From Prorocentrum cordatum (Eukaryota; Sar; Dinophyceae; Prorocentrales; Prorocentraceae): a DNA stretch of 64,000 nt. Made by a program: the position numbers and the translations under genes. This document shows, piece by piece, positions 23,569-37,815 of this stretch. A model generated the notes under the pieces. That model saw only the letters and a program-made list of their open reading frames with translations, was not told where the DNA came from and searched no databases. Position 1 is the first letter of the stretch, and every line of letters begins with the position of its first letter. Where the stretch lies: positions 10,001-74,000 of the forward strand of contig CAUYUJ010014267.1 of NCBI GenBank assembly GCA_963575745.1. The letters run 5' to 3'.

Positions 23569-24480
23569 CAAGACTGCAGCTTCGCGATATGCACCTTGGT
23601 CCTCGAATTTTGGTATGCAGGCGGAATGTCAGGAAGGTCAAGCCGACAATTTAGTGATAACTCTTTGTTGCCTTTTCCGGCATCGCCGTTATAATAATGT
23701 GATGTGGTATCGTTCCTCCATGTTGATTGTTCCTCAGTCTCGCCACACCTTGCGTATTCTCCCCATCCTCCTCAGCTCTTTTTGCGGAGGCTGCTCCTTG
23801 GAGAGACCTTGGGGGCCTCACAACAGTTTTTCAGGATTTCTTAAGGCCTTTGAAGGCCTCCTGGGCGTCTTCTGAGGGCCTCTGGGGGCTTCCTCTGGCC
23901 ACCCTGCCTCCAACCGCGGTCTGCCTGAACGACCGGGTCACGATTTAGAATGCTTCGGAGGGTGTCTTGGGGCCATCTTGGGCCGTCATGGTGCTCTCTT
24001 AGGACATCTTGGAACCCTGTTGTGCCGTCTTGGAGCTCTCTTGGACTGCCTGGAAACCTTTTTTCCGATGGTTGTGGGACAATTTTCGAGACTCCCAGGC
24101 GGCTTCGGACGCCCAGAAGACCGTCATCTTGGAGCATCGGGAAGCCGAAAAGAAGAGAACCCCAAAATTCACCAGGACCCAACAGAAAATCAATGAATTG
24201 TGCCTCTTGGGGCCTTCTTGGGAGTGCTCTTGGAAGCCTCTTGGGACGTTTTGGAGCGATCTTTGAGGCTTTGGGGGTATGACGGCTTCTTTGGGGTCGT
24301 CGCGAACCGTCTCGGGGCTCTCTGGGGTTGTTTCGGGAGCGCGCCAGAACGCCTGGAGTCCTCTGGAGCCGTCTTCGAACTCTCATGGGGTTCTCCTGGG
24401 TCGTCTAGAGTCTAGAGGGTTGCCCGAGAGGCCCGGGGTGGGCCAAATGCGTTAGGGGGGGACCTTATTCTGGGGTCCCC
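23569..24480 (+). repeat. Dispersed ~0.9-kb repeat, copy 1 (contains a TTGG-periodic element)
   Basis: Collinear with 60401-61265: shared ACAAGACTGCA start, GCACCTTGGTCC, GGTATGCAGGCGGAAT, CGATAACTCTTTGTTGCC, the TTGG arms, the core GGGAAGCCGAAAAG, and an end at TTGCCCGAGAGGCCC and GGGGTCCCCAGCC. Flanks beyond these points differ, which defines a mobile or duplicated unit. No protein is encoded. Confidence 0.85.
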
Positions 24481-25389
24481 AGCCGTATAAGAATATACGA
24501 ATCGGAATCCTTCACACCTGGCGCGCCGATACGAGTTCGGTCGCACTCGTGAGGTCCTCTGGTGCTGGTCGCTTTCCCTGGCGAGCCTCTGTCGCACCAC
24601 GTGGTGCCCTCGCCCACTGTGTGGCAGTGCCCCCCCGAAACAAAAGATCGGGGAGAAGCCCCGCGGGGTCAGCTCGGCGGCCCCGCCCCGAAGGAAGGCT
24701 GCCCGGGGTCGCCCACGGTCCTCGGATGTCTCCTTGAACCTCGAGGATCTCGGGGGCGGAAAAGAGGGAGGGGGTGGACATCATGGCGTGGGCCATGATA
24801 TTTCCCCAGATCTCGTGGCGCTTCTTCTTATTTCATTACGTCCCTGGCCCCCCCCGCTGGGCCCCGCACATGCCGCCGGCCATGATTTGCACCCCCCCCC
24901 TCTTGGACACCCCCCTCTTGGCCGCTCCCGAGGATCGACGAGGAGAGGGAGTGGGGCAAAGCCAGGCGCGCTCGAGCCATACCTGCTGCCCCACCCCTCT
25001 CACCCATTTTTCCCAATTTCGCGGAGTCGCGTTCTGTCCCATGACTGGGGTGTCCTAGTCTAGCGGACCTTGATCCCCACAAGGGCCCCGTCGTCTGATG
25101 CGCAATCGGAAGGGGGGGGCTTTGAGGGCGAGGGGGGAAGGGGGAGCAAGGGGGTGGCAAGGCAAGGCGAGGCGGTCTGCATGCCAGCTCCGGTGCCGGA
25201 GCGGTCCCCTGGAGGGCAGACGAATGATCTCGCGCAAGAGCGGCCAAACGCCGCGTGGGCAATCTCTTATCCACCCATAAGCGACAACGTGTGCAACGCA
25301 ACAGAAACAACAAGAGGGGCGAGAGAGGGGGGGAGTCCGGGGGGAGGGGGGGGGAAGTGGAGGGGAGGGAAGGGAGGGGAACACATGCA
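24481..25389. other. No gene seen; G- and C-homopolymer-rich spacer
   Basis: Contains G-rich runs (about 25325-25380) and C-rich runs (about 24850-24920). Open frames on both strands are compositional. Confidence 0.4.
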
Positions 25390-27712
25390 CATGCACAAAG
25401 TGTGAAACATGCAAACATCACGCCCTCAGAGAGTCTTCCCACCGCCACCGTGGTCGGCCGACGCTTCGTCTGGCAACCGTCCGGAACCACGGCGTCCACT
25501 TCAAGAGTATTTTGCTCCATTTGTTCTCCGTGTCAAAGCATACGCGGGCTACAAACTCCGACTTTCTAGCGGATTGGATGGTTGTCCACCGTCGGATGTT
25601 GAATTTGTTGTAAGATTTTCCATTGCCAGCGTGGAGCGTTTGACGTATTCCACCCAAGATTCTGTATTTCTTCTGGCAACGCGAAAGATGCTCCGGAGCA
25701 TTTTCCACCAGGTAATTTGTAAGCGGTCTCTGGCCGCAGAATCTAGCACCCAACACTCACATCTGTATAGCGCCACAGGGCTCACAACGCTCTCAAACAA
25801 TTTCAGACGTTGTCGCAGGGGGTAAGCCAGAGAACATAGAACATGCTTGAATTTGGCGAACGCCCCCCATGCAGACGACAACCGGTGCGTGAGCTCTGTC
25901 TCAAGCCATCCAACAAGACATAATTTTGAGCCCAAGTAACGTTCGGCTCCGCCTTGCTGCACTACGTCTACATTTAGGCCTGACACACTAACGGATGAAA
26001 GGTTGGTGTCCGTGTTTGTCAAAATTTTGGTTTTTCCCAGATGAACCGCCAGGCCATATTTATACGCCTCCTGCTGCAAATCCCGGAGCATCTTCACAAC
26101 GTCGGCTTTGCTTTGCGCCAGGAGAAGAACATCGTCAGCGAAACGCAAATTTGTCAAGGGGTCCGTCGGTGAATCGATAACCATCCCATAGTATTGACCC
26201 GTTCGTCTCTGATTGAGACCGTGCCATCGCTTCTTCAGGTTCCGAGAACATACAATGACTGCAATGAATAATAAAGCGGAGATTGGGTCGCCCTGCTTCA
26301 TTCCTCGGGATGTACGGAAACGTCTGGACGTCGCGCCAGTAACGACAACGGCCGTTTGATCTCTGCACAATTTCTGCAGGAACGATATGTAATTCTCCCC
26401 AACGTCCAGTGAGCGAAGAACTTTCCAGAGAGCAGCGTGTTCGACTGTGTCGAACGCTTTTTCAAAATCGACGGATCCAACCCACAATTTTTGATTCCAT
26501 TCTGCGCAGCCTTCGGTCAGCAGCGCCATTGTCAATAAATGAGATACGGTGGAGAACCCTTTGCGATACGCTGCCTGATCTGGCGACTGCGCAGATACAA
26601 TCAGCGGCTGAAGCCTGTCACACAAAATGCGTGCAAACAGCTTGTATAATCTTGGTAATATTGCGATTGGCCTGTAGCTCTTCGGTAATAAACGATCTCC
26701 TTTCTTGAACAGATCGACCAACCTCGTTCGCCTCCACGTTTCTGGTAGCTCCGCTTCCAGGCTGAGCGCGTCATTGAAGAGGTCAAATATACTATGCCGG
26801 AATTTTGCACTGGATGCTTTTAGTATTTCGGCTGCCACTCCCGCCTCGTGCTTGCATTTTCCGCATTTCATTGTTGATAAAGCATCATCAATTTCCTGAA
26901 TTGTGAAGGGTGGGACGCCTTCGCCGCGGCTTTCGCCAGCGCCGTCTGCTTCCGCCCGACCCTCGTACAGTTTTTCATAGAAGCAAGCCGAAACTTCAGA
27001 AATACTGCATTGATCCACGTGCTCTGTCACAGCGTCGTCCTGGATCGCTGCAATACGGTATTTTTTCTTGTGGTTTCCAGCATTTGCCAATCCAGATATC
27101 TTTCGGAAATCCACCAACATTCTGCTGATTTGCGCCTCACTTGTGTCCTTCAACCGCTGCTGGATGATTTTCTTGATTTGCATGCTGATTTCTTTCCGAC
27201 GCTGTTTCTTTTTCGTTGGTGCTCAAAGCCTGGTTCCGCCTGACTCCCCACCTTTCTTTGATCAGCGCCTCGAGTTCTGTGTCTGGCGGCCGAGAGGAAT
27301 CCGGCGCGTCTGTGCGCGGAAAGACATCTTCTAGCGCAGACATCATGCACTGCTCGAGTGTTTCCGCCTCTCTCGACGGTTCGCACCTTTGCGTCGGACT
27401 CTGATCAAATTGTTCGTCAAGTACCTGGCGGAAACATGTCTTATCAATTGCTGCGGTCCAAGGTTTGTGCCGTGCTGTCTGCGCCGGCTGCTCCGAAGCA
27501 CGCTAAGGCGAAGCGAAGCTCTATTGGCCGATGGTCAGAACCAGTGTCTAATCGAGTGCACACGAGGCAGGACGATATATCACAGCGAAGCCGGCGGTCG
27601 ACCAGGATGTAATCCAATTGTTAGTGAAGATGTCCATTTGCATATGTCCATAACACATCTGGTCCAGTTTCGACAAAAGTGTTGGCTAATATGAAATGGT
27701 GCAGAACTTGAC
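25390..27712 (-). mobile_element. 5'-truncated LINE copy with near-intact reverse transcriptase
   Basis: Reading the minus strand from 27712 gives an APE endonuclease C-terminal third (ANTFVETGPDVLWTYANGH, QQLDYILVDRRL, TGSDHRPIEL), then the RT frame, then a shifted tail ending GRPRWRWEDSL near 25420. The missing endonuclease N-terminus marks 5' truncation, the usual outcome of target-primed reverse transcription. No ORF1 is present. It appears to be a different clade from the giant element: SDH is intact, motif C is FADD, and no RNase H is seen. Confidence 0.85.
25549..27183 (-). pseudogene. LINE reverse transcriptase (frameshifted at the C-terminus)
   Basis: A 544-residue open frame. It has SYRPIA at 169-174, motif A DFEKAFD at 239-245 (D239), motif B GMKQGDPIS at 294-302 and motif C FADD at 348-351 (D350, D351), then a thumb with KTKILTN at 384-390 and ESVVSPVALYRCECW near 464-478. 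All three catalytic Asp are present. The endonuclease remnant upstream lies in other frames. After residue about 515 the homologous tail continues in another frame (25418-25756, KWSKILLKW then GRPRWRWED), so a frameshift near 25,630-25,650 replaces the true C-terminus. The core could fold, but the copy is probably dead because it lacks the N-terminal endonuclease. Confidence 0.85.
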
Positions 27713-28440
27713 GGAGGAGGGGCAGGTGGGGGCGGGCGGAACTAGAGGGAGGAGGGGCAGGTGGGGCATGGTGATCAAAGACCAAGGTTTCTGGAATACC
27801 CGGGGCCGTTTTGAAATCGTGGCCTCCAGGGACCTCGGGGGCCCTCCAGAGTTCTTCGGACGAGGACCAGCAGGAAGACGAGATTAAGGAGGAGGAGGAG
27901 GGAGAGGAAGCGGATAAGGATAATGAGGTATCCTATCATTATTCCGCTGTCTTTCCCCCCATTCACCTCATCCTCCTTCCACTCCGTCCTTCGAACGTAG
28001 CCATAGTTCATGGTATGTCCATCATGGTCAGAGCAATGTTGATTTAAATGGTATCACCGCTGTGCTCAGGGACCACAGCACCGCCGCGGGCTCTCCTCCT
28101 CCCGCTCCCTCCCGGCCTCCTCCCCTCCCTCCGCATCCCTTTGCATCCCCGGTGTGTCTTGCTGTCCTTCTCCTTCCGCCCGCTCTCGTCCTCCGCCACC
28201 TCCTGCTCCGCCCCCCCCAGTACGGCGCGCTCCCCTCAAAGCCTTCGTCTTGCCCGCTGCCTCTCACCACGCGCTGCGCCAGGGAGGGCAGCAGCTGGAC
28301 AAGTCCAGCCGACTCTCCAAGGTGGAGGCACAGGCACGCGCACGCGCTACGCTCGCAGGGCAGACTGTCTGGAGTGAAACCCGCCAGGAGGCAGGTCGAA
28401 GGCGGGGAAGGCGAAGGACAAGAGAGGAGCAGGAGTTTCG
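27713..28440. other. No gene seen
   Basis: Begins with a GGAGGGGCAGGTGGGG duplication near 27715-27770, then mixed sequence turning pyrimidine-rich after 28080. No recognisable product. Confidence 0.4.
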
Positions 28441-28714
28441 CAGAGGATGAGAGACCATCCCGCTCCTCATCGTCCTCCCCCTCCTCCCTCACTTCTCTTC
28501 CTCCGCCGCTTCCTACTCCTCCTCCTCATCCTCCTCCTCCTCCTCGTTTTCCCTTCCCTTCTCATTCGCTCCTTCCTTCCTCCCTTCGCATCATCCTCCT
28601 TTTCTTTCCTTCTCATTCGTTCCTTCCTCCCTCCCTTCTGCTCCTCCTCATCCTCCTCATCATCATCAGCAGCATCGTCATCCTCATCATCATCAGCAAC
28701 ATCAGCAGCAGCAG

Positions 28715-28774
<60 letters not shown>

Positions 28775-28960
28775 TTTCTTCTTCACCAGCATATCATCAT
28801 CAGCATCCTCAGCATCGCCATCAGCATCAGCGTTGTCATCATCATCAACATCACCATCAACATCAGCATCAGCATCATCATCAGCATCAGCATCATCATC
28901 AGCATCCTCATCCTCATCCTCATCCTCATCCTCATCCTCCTCCTTTGTGTCCTCCTCCCT
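28441..28960 (+). repeat. TCC/CAT trinucleotide-rich block
   Basis: TCC-rich sequence is followed by a near-perfect CAT run at about 28711-28773 and then imperfect CATCAG/CATCCT. A ~60-bp direct duplication (CTTCTCATTCG-CTCCTTCC) lies at 28558-28640. The long Ser/Ile/His frames here are repeat translations. Confidence 0.9.
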
Positions 28961-29134
28961 CCCTCCTGCCCTCTCCGCGGGGCGCGGCGGCACGTCGGCG
29001 GCGGCGGCGCCACCTGGAGGGGAGGAGTGGGCCAGGTTTGTGGCGTTGGTGCATCGGACCCCCCCCCGCGCGCTCTGGCCGCGGCTCGCGGCTCGCGCAG
29101 CGGGGCGAGGGTCGGAGAATGGAGGTTAAGCGTT

Positions 29135-29375
29135 AGCCAGTGGGGAGGGGGAGGGAGGGGAGGAGTGGGGAGGTGGAAGACCGGAGTGGATGGGCAAGGA
29201 GCACGAGGAGGAGGGGGAGGGGGGGAGGGGGGAGAGGAGGGGCGGAGGGGAGAGGGGGGAATTGGGGAGGGGGGATGGGGGAGAGAGGAGGGGCGGAGGG
29301 GGAGAGGGGAGAGGAGGGGGAAATGGGGGAGACGAGGGGGCGGAGGGGAGAGGGGGAGGAGGAGGAGCAGTGCAA
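29135..29375 (+). repeat. Polypurine GGGGAG-rich tract
   Basis: About 240 nt almost free of pyrimidines on this strand, with many G runs of 3-6. It is flanked on both sides by polypyrimidine TCC tracts, so inter-tract pairing, G-quadruplex or triplex formation is possible. Confidence 0.85.
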
Positions 29376-29499
29376 ACCCCAGGCGCATCAGCGATGCTGC
29401 AGCGAGAGGAGGAGCGGCGCCGCCCAGGCTGCGCTCCAGAGGCTCGTCTCCGCGGGCAGCGACCTGAACGAGGACGGCGGGGGGCCGCGGGCAGAAGCG

Positions 29500-29691
29500 G
29501 GCCCCCGTCCTCCCTGCCCAAGTTCCTCCTCGTCCTTCTCCCCTTCCTCTTCCTGCTCCTCCTCCCCCCTCCTCCCCCTCCTGCCTCCTCCTCCTCCTCC
29601 TCCTCCTCCTCCTCCTCTCCAGCTCCTCCTCCTCTCCTCCAGCTCCCTCCTCCTCCTCTTCACCCCCCTCCTCCTCCTCATCCTCCTCCTC

Positions 29692-29774
<83 letters not shown>

Positions 29775-30040
29775 CCCTCCCCCGCCTCCTCCCTGCCTCC
29801 CCCCGCCTCCCTGCCTCCCTGCCTCCCTCCCCTGCCTCATTTCCTCCTCGCCCTTCTCCCCCTCCATCTCCTCCACTCCACCTCCCCGTCCTCCCTGCCC
29901 AAGTTCCTCCTCGTCCTTCTCCCCTTCCTCTTCCTGCGCCTCCTCACCCTCCTCCCCCTCCTGCTCCTCCTCCTCCTCCTTCTCCGCCTACTCCTCCCCC
30001 TCATCCTCCTCCTCCGTCCATCGGGCCTGGCGGCATTCCT
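29500..30040 (+). repeat. TCC-rich block with a CAT run and an internal duplication
   Basis: CAT repeats fill about 29693-29773. A ~75-bp segment beginning CCCCGTCCTCCCTGCCCAAG near 29503 recurs near 29885, 381-382 bp later. Confidence 0.9.
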
Positions 30041-30116
30041 TGGAGAAGAGGGCGGATAATGCGGTGGTGGGGGGGGGTCAAGAATGTGTCTGGGAGGTCT
30101 CAGACCCTCAAGGGTC

Positions 30117-32249
<2,133 letters not shown>

Positions 32250-32843
32250 GTTAATGAAGATGGCGTTGGTATCCACTGCCAATCCACACTTGGAGCTCAA
32301 CCGGCAACCAGGCCCTGGATTAGTTACCAAATGGTCAGTGAGCCAGCGCCCTCACCGCAGTTGCAGCTTTAGTCGCAGTGGTAGTAGAACCAGTCCAAGT
32401 ACTAATATTACGATGATAGTAGTAGTCGTAGTAGCAGCAGTAGTAATAGTAATACACGCAGTTGCCGTCGTAGTAGTAGTAGTAGTAGTAGTACTAGAAG
32501 TGGTAGTAGTAGTAGTAGTAGTAGTAGGTATTGTTGTAGTTGTAGTAGTAGTAGTAGTAGGAGTGGTAGTAGTAGTAGTAGTAGCAGAAGAAGTAGTAGT
32601 AGATGGGGTAGTAGTAGTAGTAGTAGCCGCACCAGTAGCATCGGTAGTAGTAGTGGTCGCTAGCCGTAGAGGTAGTAGTAGTAGTAGTAGTAGTAGCAGT
32701 AGTAATACATCAGTCGCAGTCGTAGTCGCAGTAGTAGTAGTAATAGTAGTAGTCGTCGTCGTCGTGGTAATCGTAGTAGCACTTGTAGTAGTAGTGGCAG
32801 TTGTAGTACGAATAGTGGCCGCAGTAGTAGTAGCAGTAGTAGC

Positions 32844-32875
<32 letters not shown>

Positions 32876-33041
32876 CATAGTCGTAGTCTTAGTAGGCGTA
32901 GGCGCAGGCGTAGTCGTAGTAGAAGTCGTAGAAGTCCCCGTAGCCGTAGTAGTTGTCGTAGTCGTAGTAGGAGTAGTAGTAGTCGTCGCCGTCGTCGGGG
33001 TAGTAGTAGAAATGGCAGTCGTAGTAGTATGAGTAGCAGTC

Positions 33042-33075
<34 letters not shown>

Positions 33076-33108
33076 CAGCAGCAGCAGTAGCAATTGTAGC
33101 AGCAGTAA

Positions 33109-33167
<59 letters not shown>

Positions 33168-33460
33168 ACAGTGGTAGTAATGGTAGTAGTGGCCGTAGCG
33201 GCCGTAGTAGCAGTCGTAGCAGTAGTAGTAGTGGTAGTAGTAGTAGTAGTAGTAGTAGTCGCAGTATCAGTAGTAGTCGTCGTAGTCGTAGTTGTAGTCG
33301 TATATCAGTCGTCGTCGTAGTCGTAGTAGTACTAGTAGTAATCGTTGTCGTCGTCGTGGTAGTAGTAGAAGTGGTAGCCGTAGTAGACCTAGTAATAGTA
33401 GTGGCCGTAGTAGCTGTAGTGGCCGTAGTGGCCGTAGTAGCATTCGTAGTAGTAGTAGCG

Positions 33461-33516
<56 letters not shown>

Positions 33517-33717
33517 CGTAGTCGTAGTCGTAGGAATAGTAGCAGTCGTAGTCGTAGTAGTCGTAGTCGCAGTCGTAGTCGTAGTTTTAGTAATAGTAGT
33601 AGTCGTAGTAGCCATAGAAGTTGTCGTCGTCGTAGCCGTAGCAGGGGCATTCGTAGTCGTAGTAGCCGTAGTAGTTCTAGTAGTTCTAGTAGTAGTAGTA
33701 GTAGCCGTCGCAGTAGC

Positions 33718-33778
<61 letters not shown>

Positions 33779-33916
33779 TAGCAGTAGTAGTAGTAGTGGT
33801 AGTAGTGTTCGCCGTCGTAGTATTGTACCAGAAGTAGAGAAGTAGTAGCAGTAGTAGTCGCAGCTTGTAGTTTTATAGCTGGTAGCTTGTAGCTTGAAGT
33901 GTGTAGTTTGTAGTTG

Positions 33917-33980
<64 letters not shown>

Positions 33981-34105
33981 TTGTTGTTGTAGTAGTAATA
34001 TGAGTTAGTACTAGTACTGGTACTAGCACTAACACTAGTAGTAATGGTAGTAACAGCAGTCGAAGTAGTAGTCGTTTTAGCAGCAGTGATAGTATAAGTA
34101 GAGGA

Positions 34106-34138
<33 letters not shown>

Positions 34139-34254
34139 CGTCGCAGCAGTAATAGTAGTAGGAGTAGGAGTAGGAATGCAGGAAATAGTGGTAGTAGCAG
34201 TAGTAGTAGTAGTAGTAGTAGTAGTCGGAGTCGTCTTACAAGTCGCAGTAGTCA

Positions 34255-34329
<75 letters not shown>

Positions 34330-34344
34330 GAGTAGTAGTAGTAA

Positions 34345-34383
<39 letters not shown>

Positions 34384-34470
34384 TGGTAGTGGTAGTGGTA
34401 GTAGTAGTAGTAGTATCACTAGTAGTAGTAGTCGTAGTAGTAGTAGTGGTAGTAGCCGTCGTCGCCACGG
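32250..34470 (+). repeat. GTA-microsatellite macro-repeat, copy B
   Basis: Same order as copy A: anchor at 32250-32385, GTA arrays, GCTTGTAGTTTTATA block near 33863, TAGTACTAGTACTGG block near 34003. Offsets are about 2,133, 2,050 and 2,073 bp, so the microsatellite block was duplicated as a unit. Open frames are repeat translations. Confidence 0.85.
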
Positions 34471-35569
34471 TAGCAAGAAAAAGAACAAGAATACCAGTGG
34501 CAGGATGAAAGACAGATGGGGAGGGTTGGGGAAGGGAGCGGGAGGGGGGTAAAAACTTCCCGCTGCTCAACCTATGGAGTCCCTGACCAGGCCTCTGGGC
34601 GGCCCCTACCAGGCCCCTGGCGGCCGTCAACGGCTGGTTGGGGTTGACAGAACTGCCGGGTTGCTGGAGAAGGGGGTCGCGAGACTTCCGCGGGCCCCGT
34701 TTTGCGAAAAAAATTCACTCACGAAGGCGGAGGAGTATGCCGGGCGGGGCTAGGACAGGGATAAACCGTTCAAGAGCGTTCCAAAACCCTGTGGAACGGC
34801 CGCGGCGCCCGATAAATCCCCGATTGGTCCTTGTCCGACTTTGTCCATGCCATAGCTTCCTCTAAGTACGGGCATCCCTGCTCGTCGCTCGGTGGCCCTG
34901 AGTGTCGTCGCAGGCGCCGTCGTCCTTGTCGGCGTAGTCGTTCCTGCCCCGCGCCGTCGACGTCGGCGTCGTCTTCGTCGGCGTCGGCATCGGCGTCGTT
35001 CTCCCCCCTCCTCAAGGATGAAGGCTTTGATTTTTTGGAACGCCGCCGCACCCCCCCTCCCTCTCAAACCTTCCTCCCGAACCGCTCCTCCTCCTCCGTC
35101 CCCTCCTCTCTCCTCCCCGCCGCCCGCAGGGGCGCGAGGGTAACCGCGCTGCGCGGCCTGGGCCAGGGAGATATTTTCTCGCCTGGTGCGATTACTGGGC
35201 TCCGAGAAGTAGTGCACGGGTCTCCTGGTCTGAGCCCTTGCCTCGCTTCGTTTCGGATGCCCGCGTGTCCGCCTGTCCTTCCCGGCCGTCTCGCGCAGCT
35301 TCTCTCGCGCACCGCTTGCGGAGGGCGTCGCTGGGATGTCCGAGTCCCCTCTCTTCTCCCTCCAAACACGCGTTCCCTCCTGTGGGCGGCGCGAAAGCGC
35401 GAAGCGACGGGCGGGACAAACGAGCGCACAGTTGCAGGCCGTTGGGGGTCCCGAGCAGCGGGCGGCCGAAGCGGACGGCGCTCCCTGGCGAGGAAGGAAC
35501 CGAAAAGGACGAAGTGCGACCGTACAGATTGCGACACATATATTGGACAGCCGAATTCTCCTTTTTTGA
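34471..35569. other. No gene recognised
   Basis: GC-rich sequence with overlapping open frames on both strands (about 280 codons on + and 326 on -) that look compositional: Arg/Ser-rich, no family motif, mirror-image frames. Confidence 0.4.
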
Positions 35570-37010
35570 AAAGATTCGGTTCTACCACCCTCCCCCCCCA
35601 GGGTGAAAGACCCCTCGTCAACCGATGCAAAACACATAGGATTCTGACACATCGTCCATCCGACCTGTGAACTCAGACTATCCCAGCCGAACCGGTATCG
35701 CCCCCCCCCCGCCATCCTCTTGCAACACATACTATGTGCGCATACTCGTTTATCAAAAATCTTAAGTTTTCAAGACTCCCTTGGTCGTCGCGCGCGCATG
35801 CCGAAACCCTTCAAAACCTTCGGTTTCGGAAGGATGTCAAAATCGAGTTTTCAAAAAAACAACAGATACAGAACACAGGGTGTCGCAACACTGATGCTCT
35901 TAAAAAACGTACGCGCGCGCTCTTTCGAAATCTGCAGAAAACCATAGGTTTTTCAAAACTTTCAAAAAATGCTACCAAACGGGCTTCGCGCGCGCATGTC
36001 GAAATCGTTCTAACGCCCTTGCGCGCGTGCCGTCGCGAGAATCCTTTGCAACAATTGGGACGAAGTGCACGCGCGCACGTCGTCGCGCGCGCATGCCGAA
36101 ATCTGTCAAAAACATGCGGTTTCGGAAGGATGTCAAAATCGAGTGTCCCAAAAAATTACAAAAACATAGGGTTTCGCAACACTGATTTTCAACAAAAATG
36201 TGCGCACGCGCCTTGCGTCGTCGTCATCGTCGTCGTCACCGTCCCTCCTCCCTCGTCGTCGGCGTGATCGTCGACGCCGTCGTCGTCCTCTTTCTTTCCT
36301 CGTCGTCGTCGTCGTCGTCCTCCTCTTTGGCGTCGTCGTCGTTTCCGTCGTCGTTGTCGCCGTGGTCGTCCTTCCTTCTCCCTCGTCGTCGTCGTCGTCC
36401 GTCGTCGGCGTCTCGTCGTCGTCCCTCCTATTTCGTCGCCGCCGTCGTCGTCGTCGTGGTCGTCTTCCCTCCTCCCTCGTCGCCGTCGTCGTCGGCGTCG
36501 TCGTCATCCCTCCTTCTTCGTCGTTCGCGTCGTCGCCGTCCTCCCTCCTCCCTCGTCGTCGTCGTTGTCGCCGTCGTCGTCCTCCCTTCTCCCTCGTCGT
36601 CGTCGTCTTCGTTGGCGACGTCGACGTCGTCGTCTTCGTCGTCATCGTCGTCGGCGTCGTATTCGTCGTCGTCGGCGTCGTCGTCGTCGGCGGTGTCATC
36701 GTCGTCGGCGTTGGCGTCGTCGTCGTCGTTGGCGTCGTCGTCGGTGTCGTCGTCGTCGTCATTACCGTGGTCGTCGAAGTCGTTGGAGACGCCGTCGGTG
36801 TCGTCGTAGTCGTTCGTTATCGGTGGCGCCGTCGTCGTCGTCGTCGTCGTTGTCGCTGTCGTCGTCGGCGTCGGTGTCGTTGCCAAGTGCCATGTGGTAC
36901 CTACCGCCATGGTGTTAAGAGGCCTTGCGACCAAGTTGCGGGAGGGAGGGCGGGGTGTTTGCACGAGCGGTGGAGAGGACATCTTCAAGTTGAGCAAGTG
37001 TTTGATTCTC
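35570..37010 (+). repeat. Higher-order repeat unit 1
   Basis: Order: GGTTCTACCACCCTCCCCCC and GTGAAAGACCCC lead, two ~280-bp subunits each with GTCGTCGCGCGCGCATGCCGAAA, a (GTC)n array at about 36202-36880, then an AAGAGGCCTTGCGACCAAGTTGCGGG-like end with AGCGGTGGAGAGGACATC. Confidence 0.85.
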
Positions 37011-37815
37011 TTCTCTAAAAGAAGTCCCCCCGGAGTTAACGATCCCCCCTCTGGGGTATTGCGATACGGCATCCCTTGCAACAAAATACCACAATGTCAT
37101 CACGCGCGCGGCCATGTCCAAATCGTACCAAACACAGCGTGGTTACAAGCATTCCACCATTGCAACAACAAGGTTGCAAGTTTCCTGTCCGCGCGCTCAT
37201 GCGAAATACAAAAACCACAGGATTCTTCTGAATTCTGCCGAATCCAGCTATTTCATGTCACCGCGCGGTGCACCCGCGATGTTTTTTTCATGCGCCGAGG
37301 GCGCGAATCCCTTGCAAAAAATACCATGCGGGCCACATGCGGTCACTGCCGCTCGCGCATGACCAGCCTGACGGATTTGTTGAACTTCCGCGAGCGCGGG
37401 TTTCCTTTTCAACCTTGTCAGCATCACCGCAATCACCTGCCTCATCGACAGATGGGCATCTGCATCGCCAACGTGTTTGCCATCATTGGCGCCGTTATCG
37501 TTCGTGCCCTCGCCCTCTTGAACATGGTTGTCGCTGGTGCCATCTTCGTTATTGTCGCAAACATTGCCGACGTCACCCTGTCATCGCGCACGTCCGAGTA
37601 TCGTCGGTATGCTCACCTTCATCGTTGGCCCACGGTGACGAGCATCGGCAGTGAGGATGTCATCATCGATGTCGTCATCGGCGGCGCCGCCGTCGCCCGC
37701 ATCATGAGTTTGCCAAACAAATTGCGGGTGGGAGGGCAGGGCGTTTGCGCGAGCAGTGGAGATGACGACTTCAAGCCCAGCAACGCGGTTTTTTCTTCAT
37801 TCGCATTTCCAAAAA
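37011..37815 (+). repeat. Higher-order repeat unit 2, shortened and diverged
   Basis: About 0.8 kb. It keeps the C-rich lead and the CAAATTGCGGGTGGGAGGG and GAGCAGTGGAGATGAC end, but its GTC array has decayed (37480-37700) and the subunits are scrambled. Confidence 0.65.

Noticed and set aside
34750-35730. 326-codon minus-strand frame overlapping a 279-codon plus-strand frame
   Set aside because: Arg/Gly/Ala-rich, includes a GTC repeat, no family motif; mirror frames are expected in GC-rich sequence.
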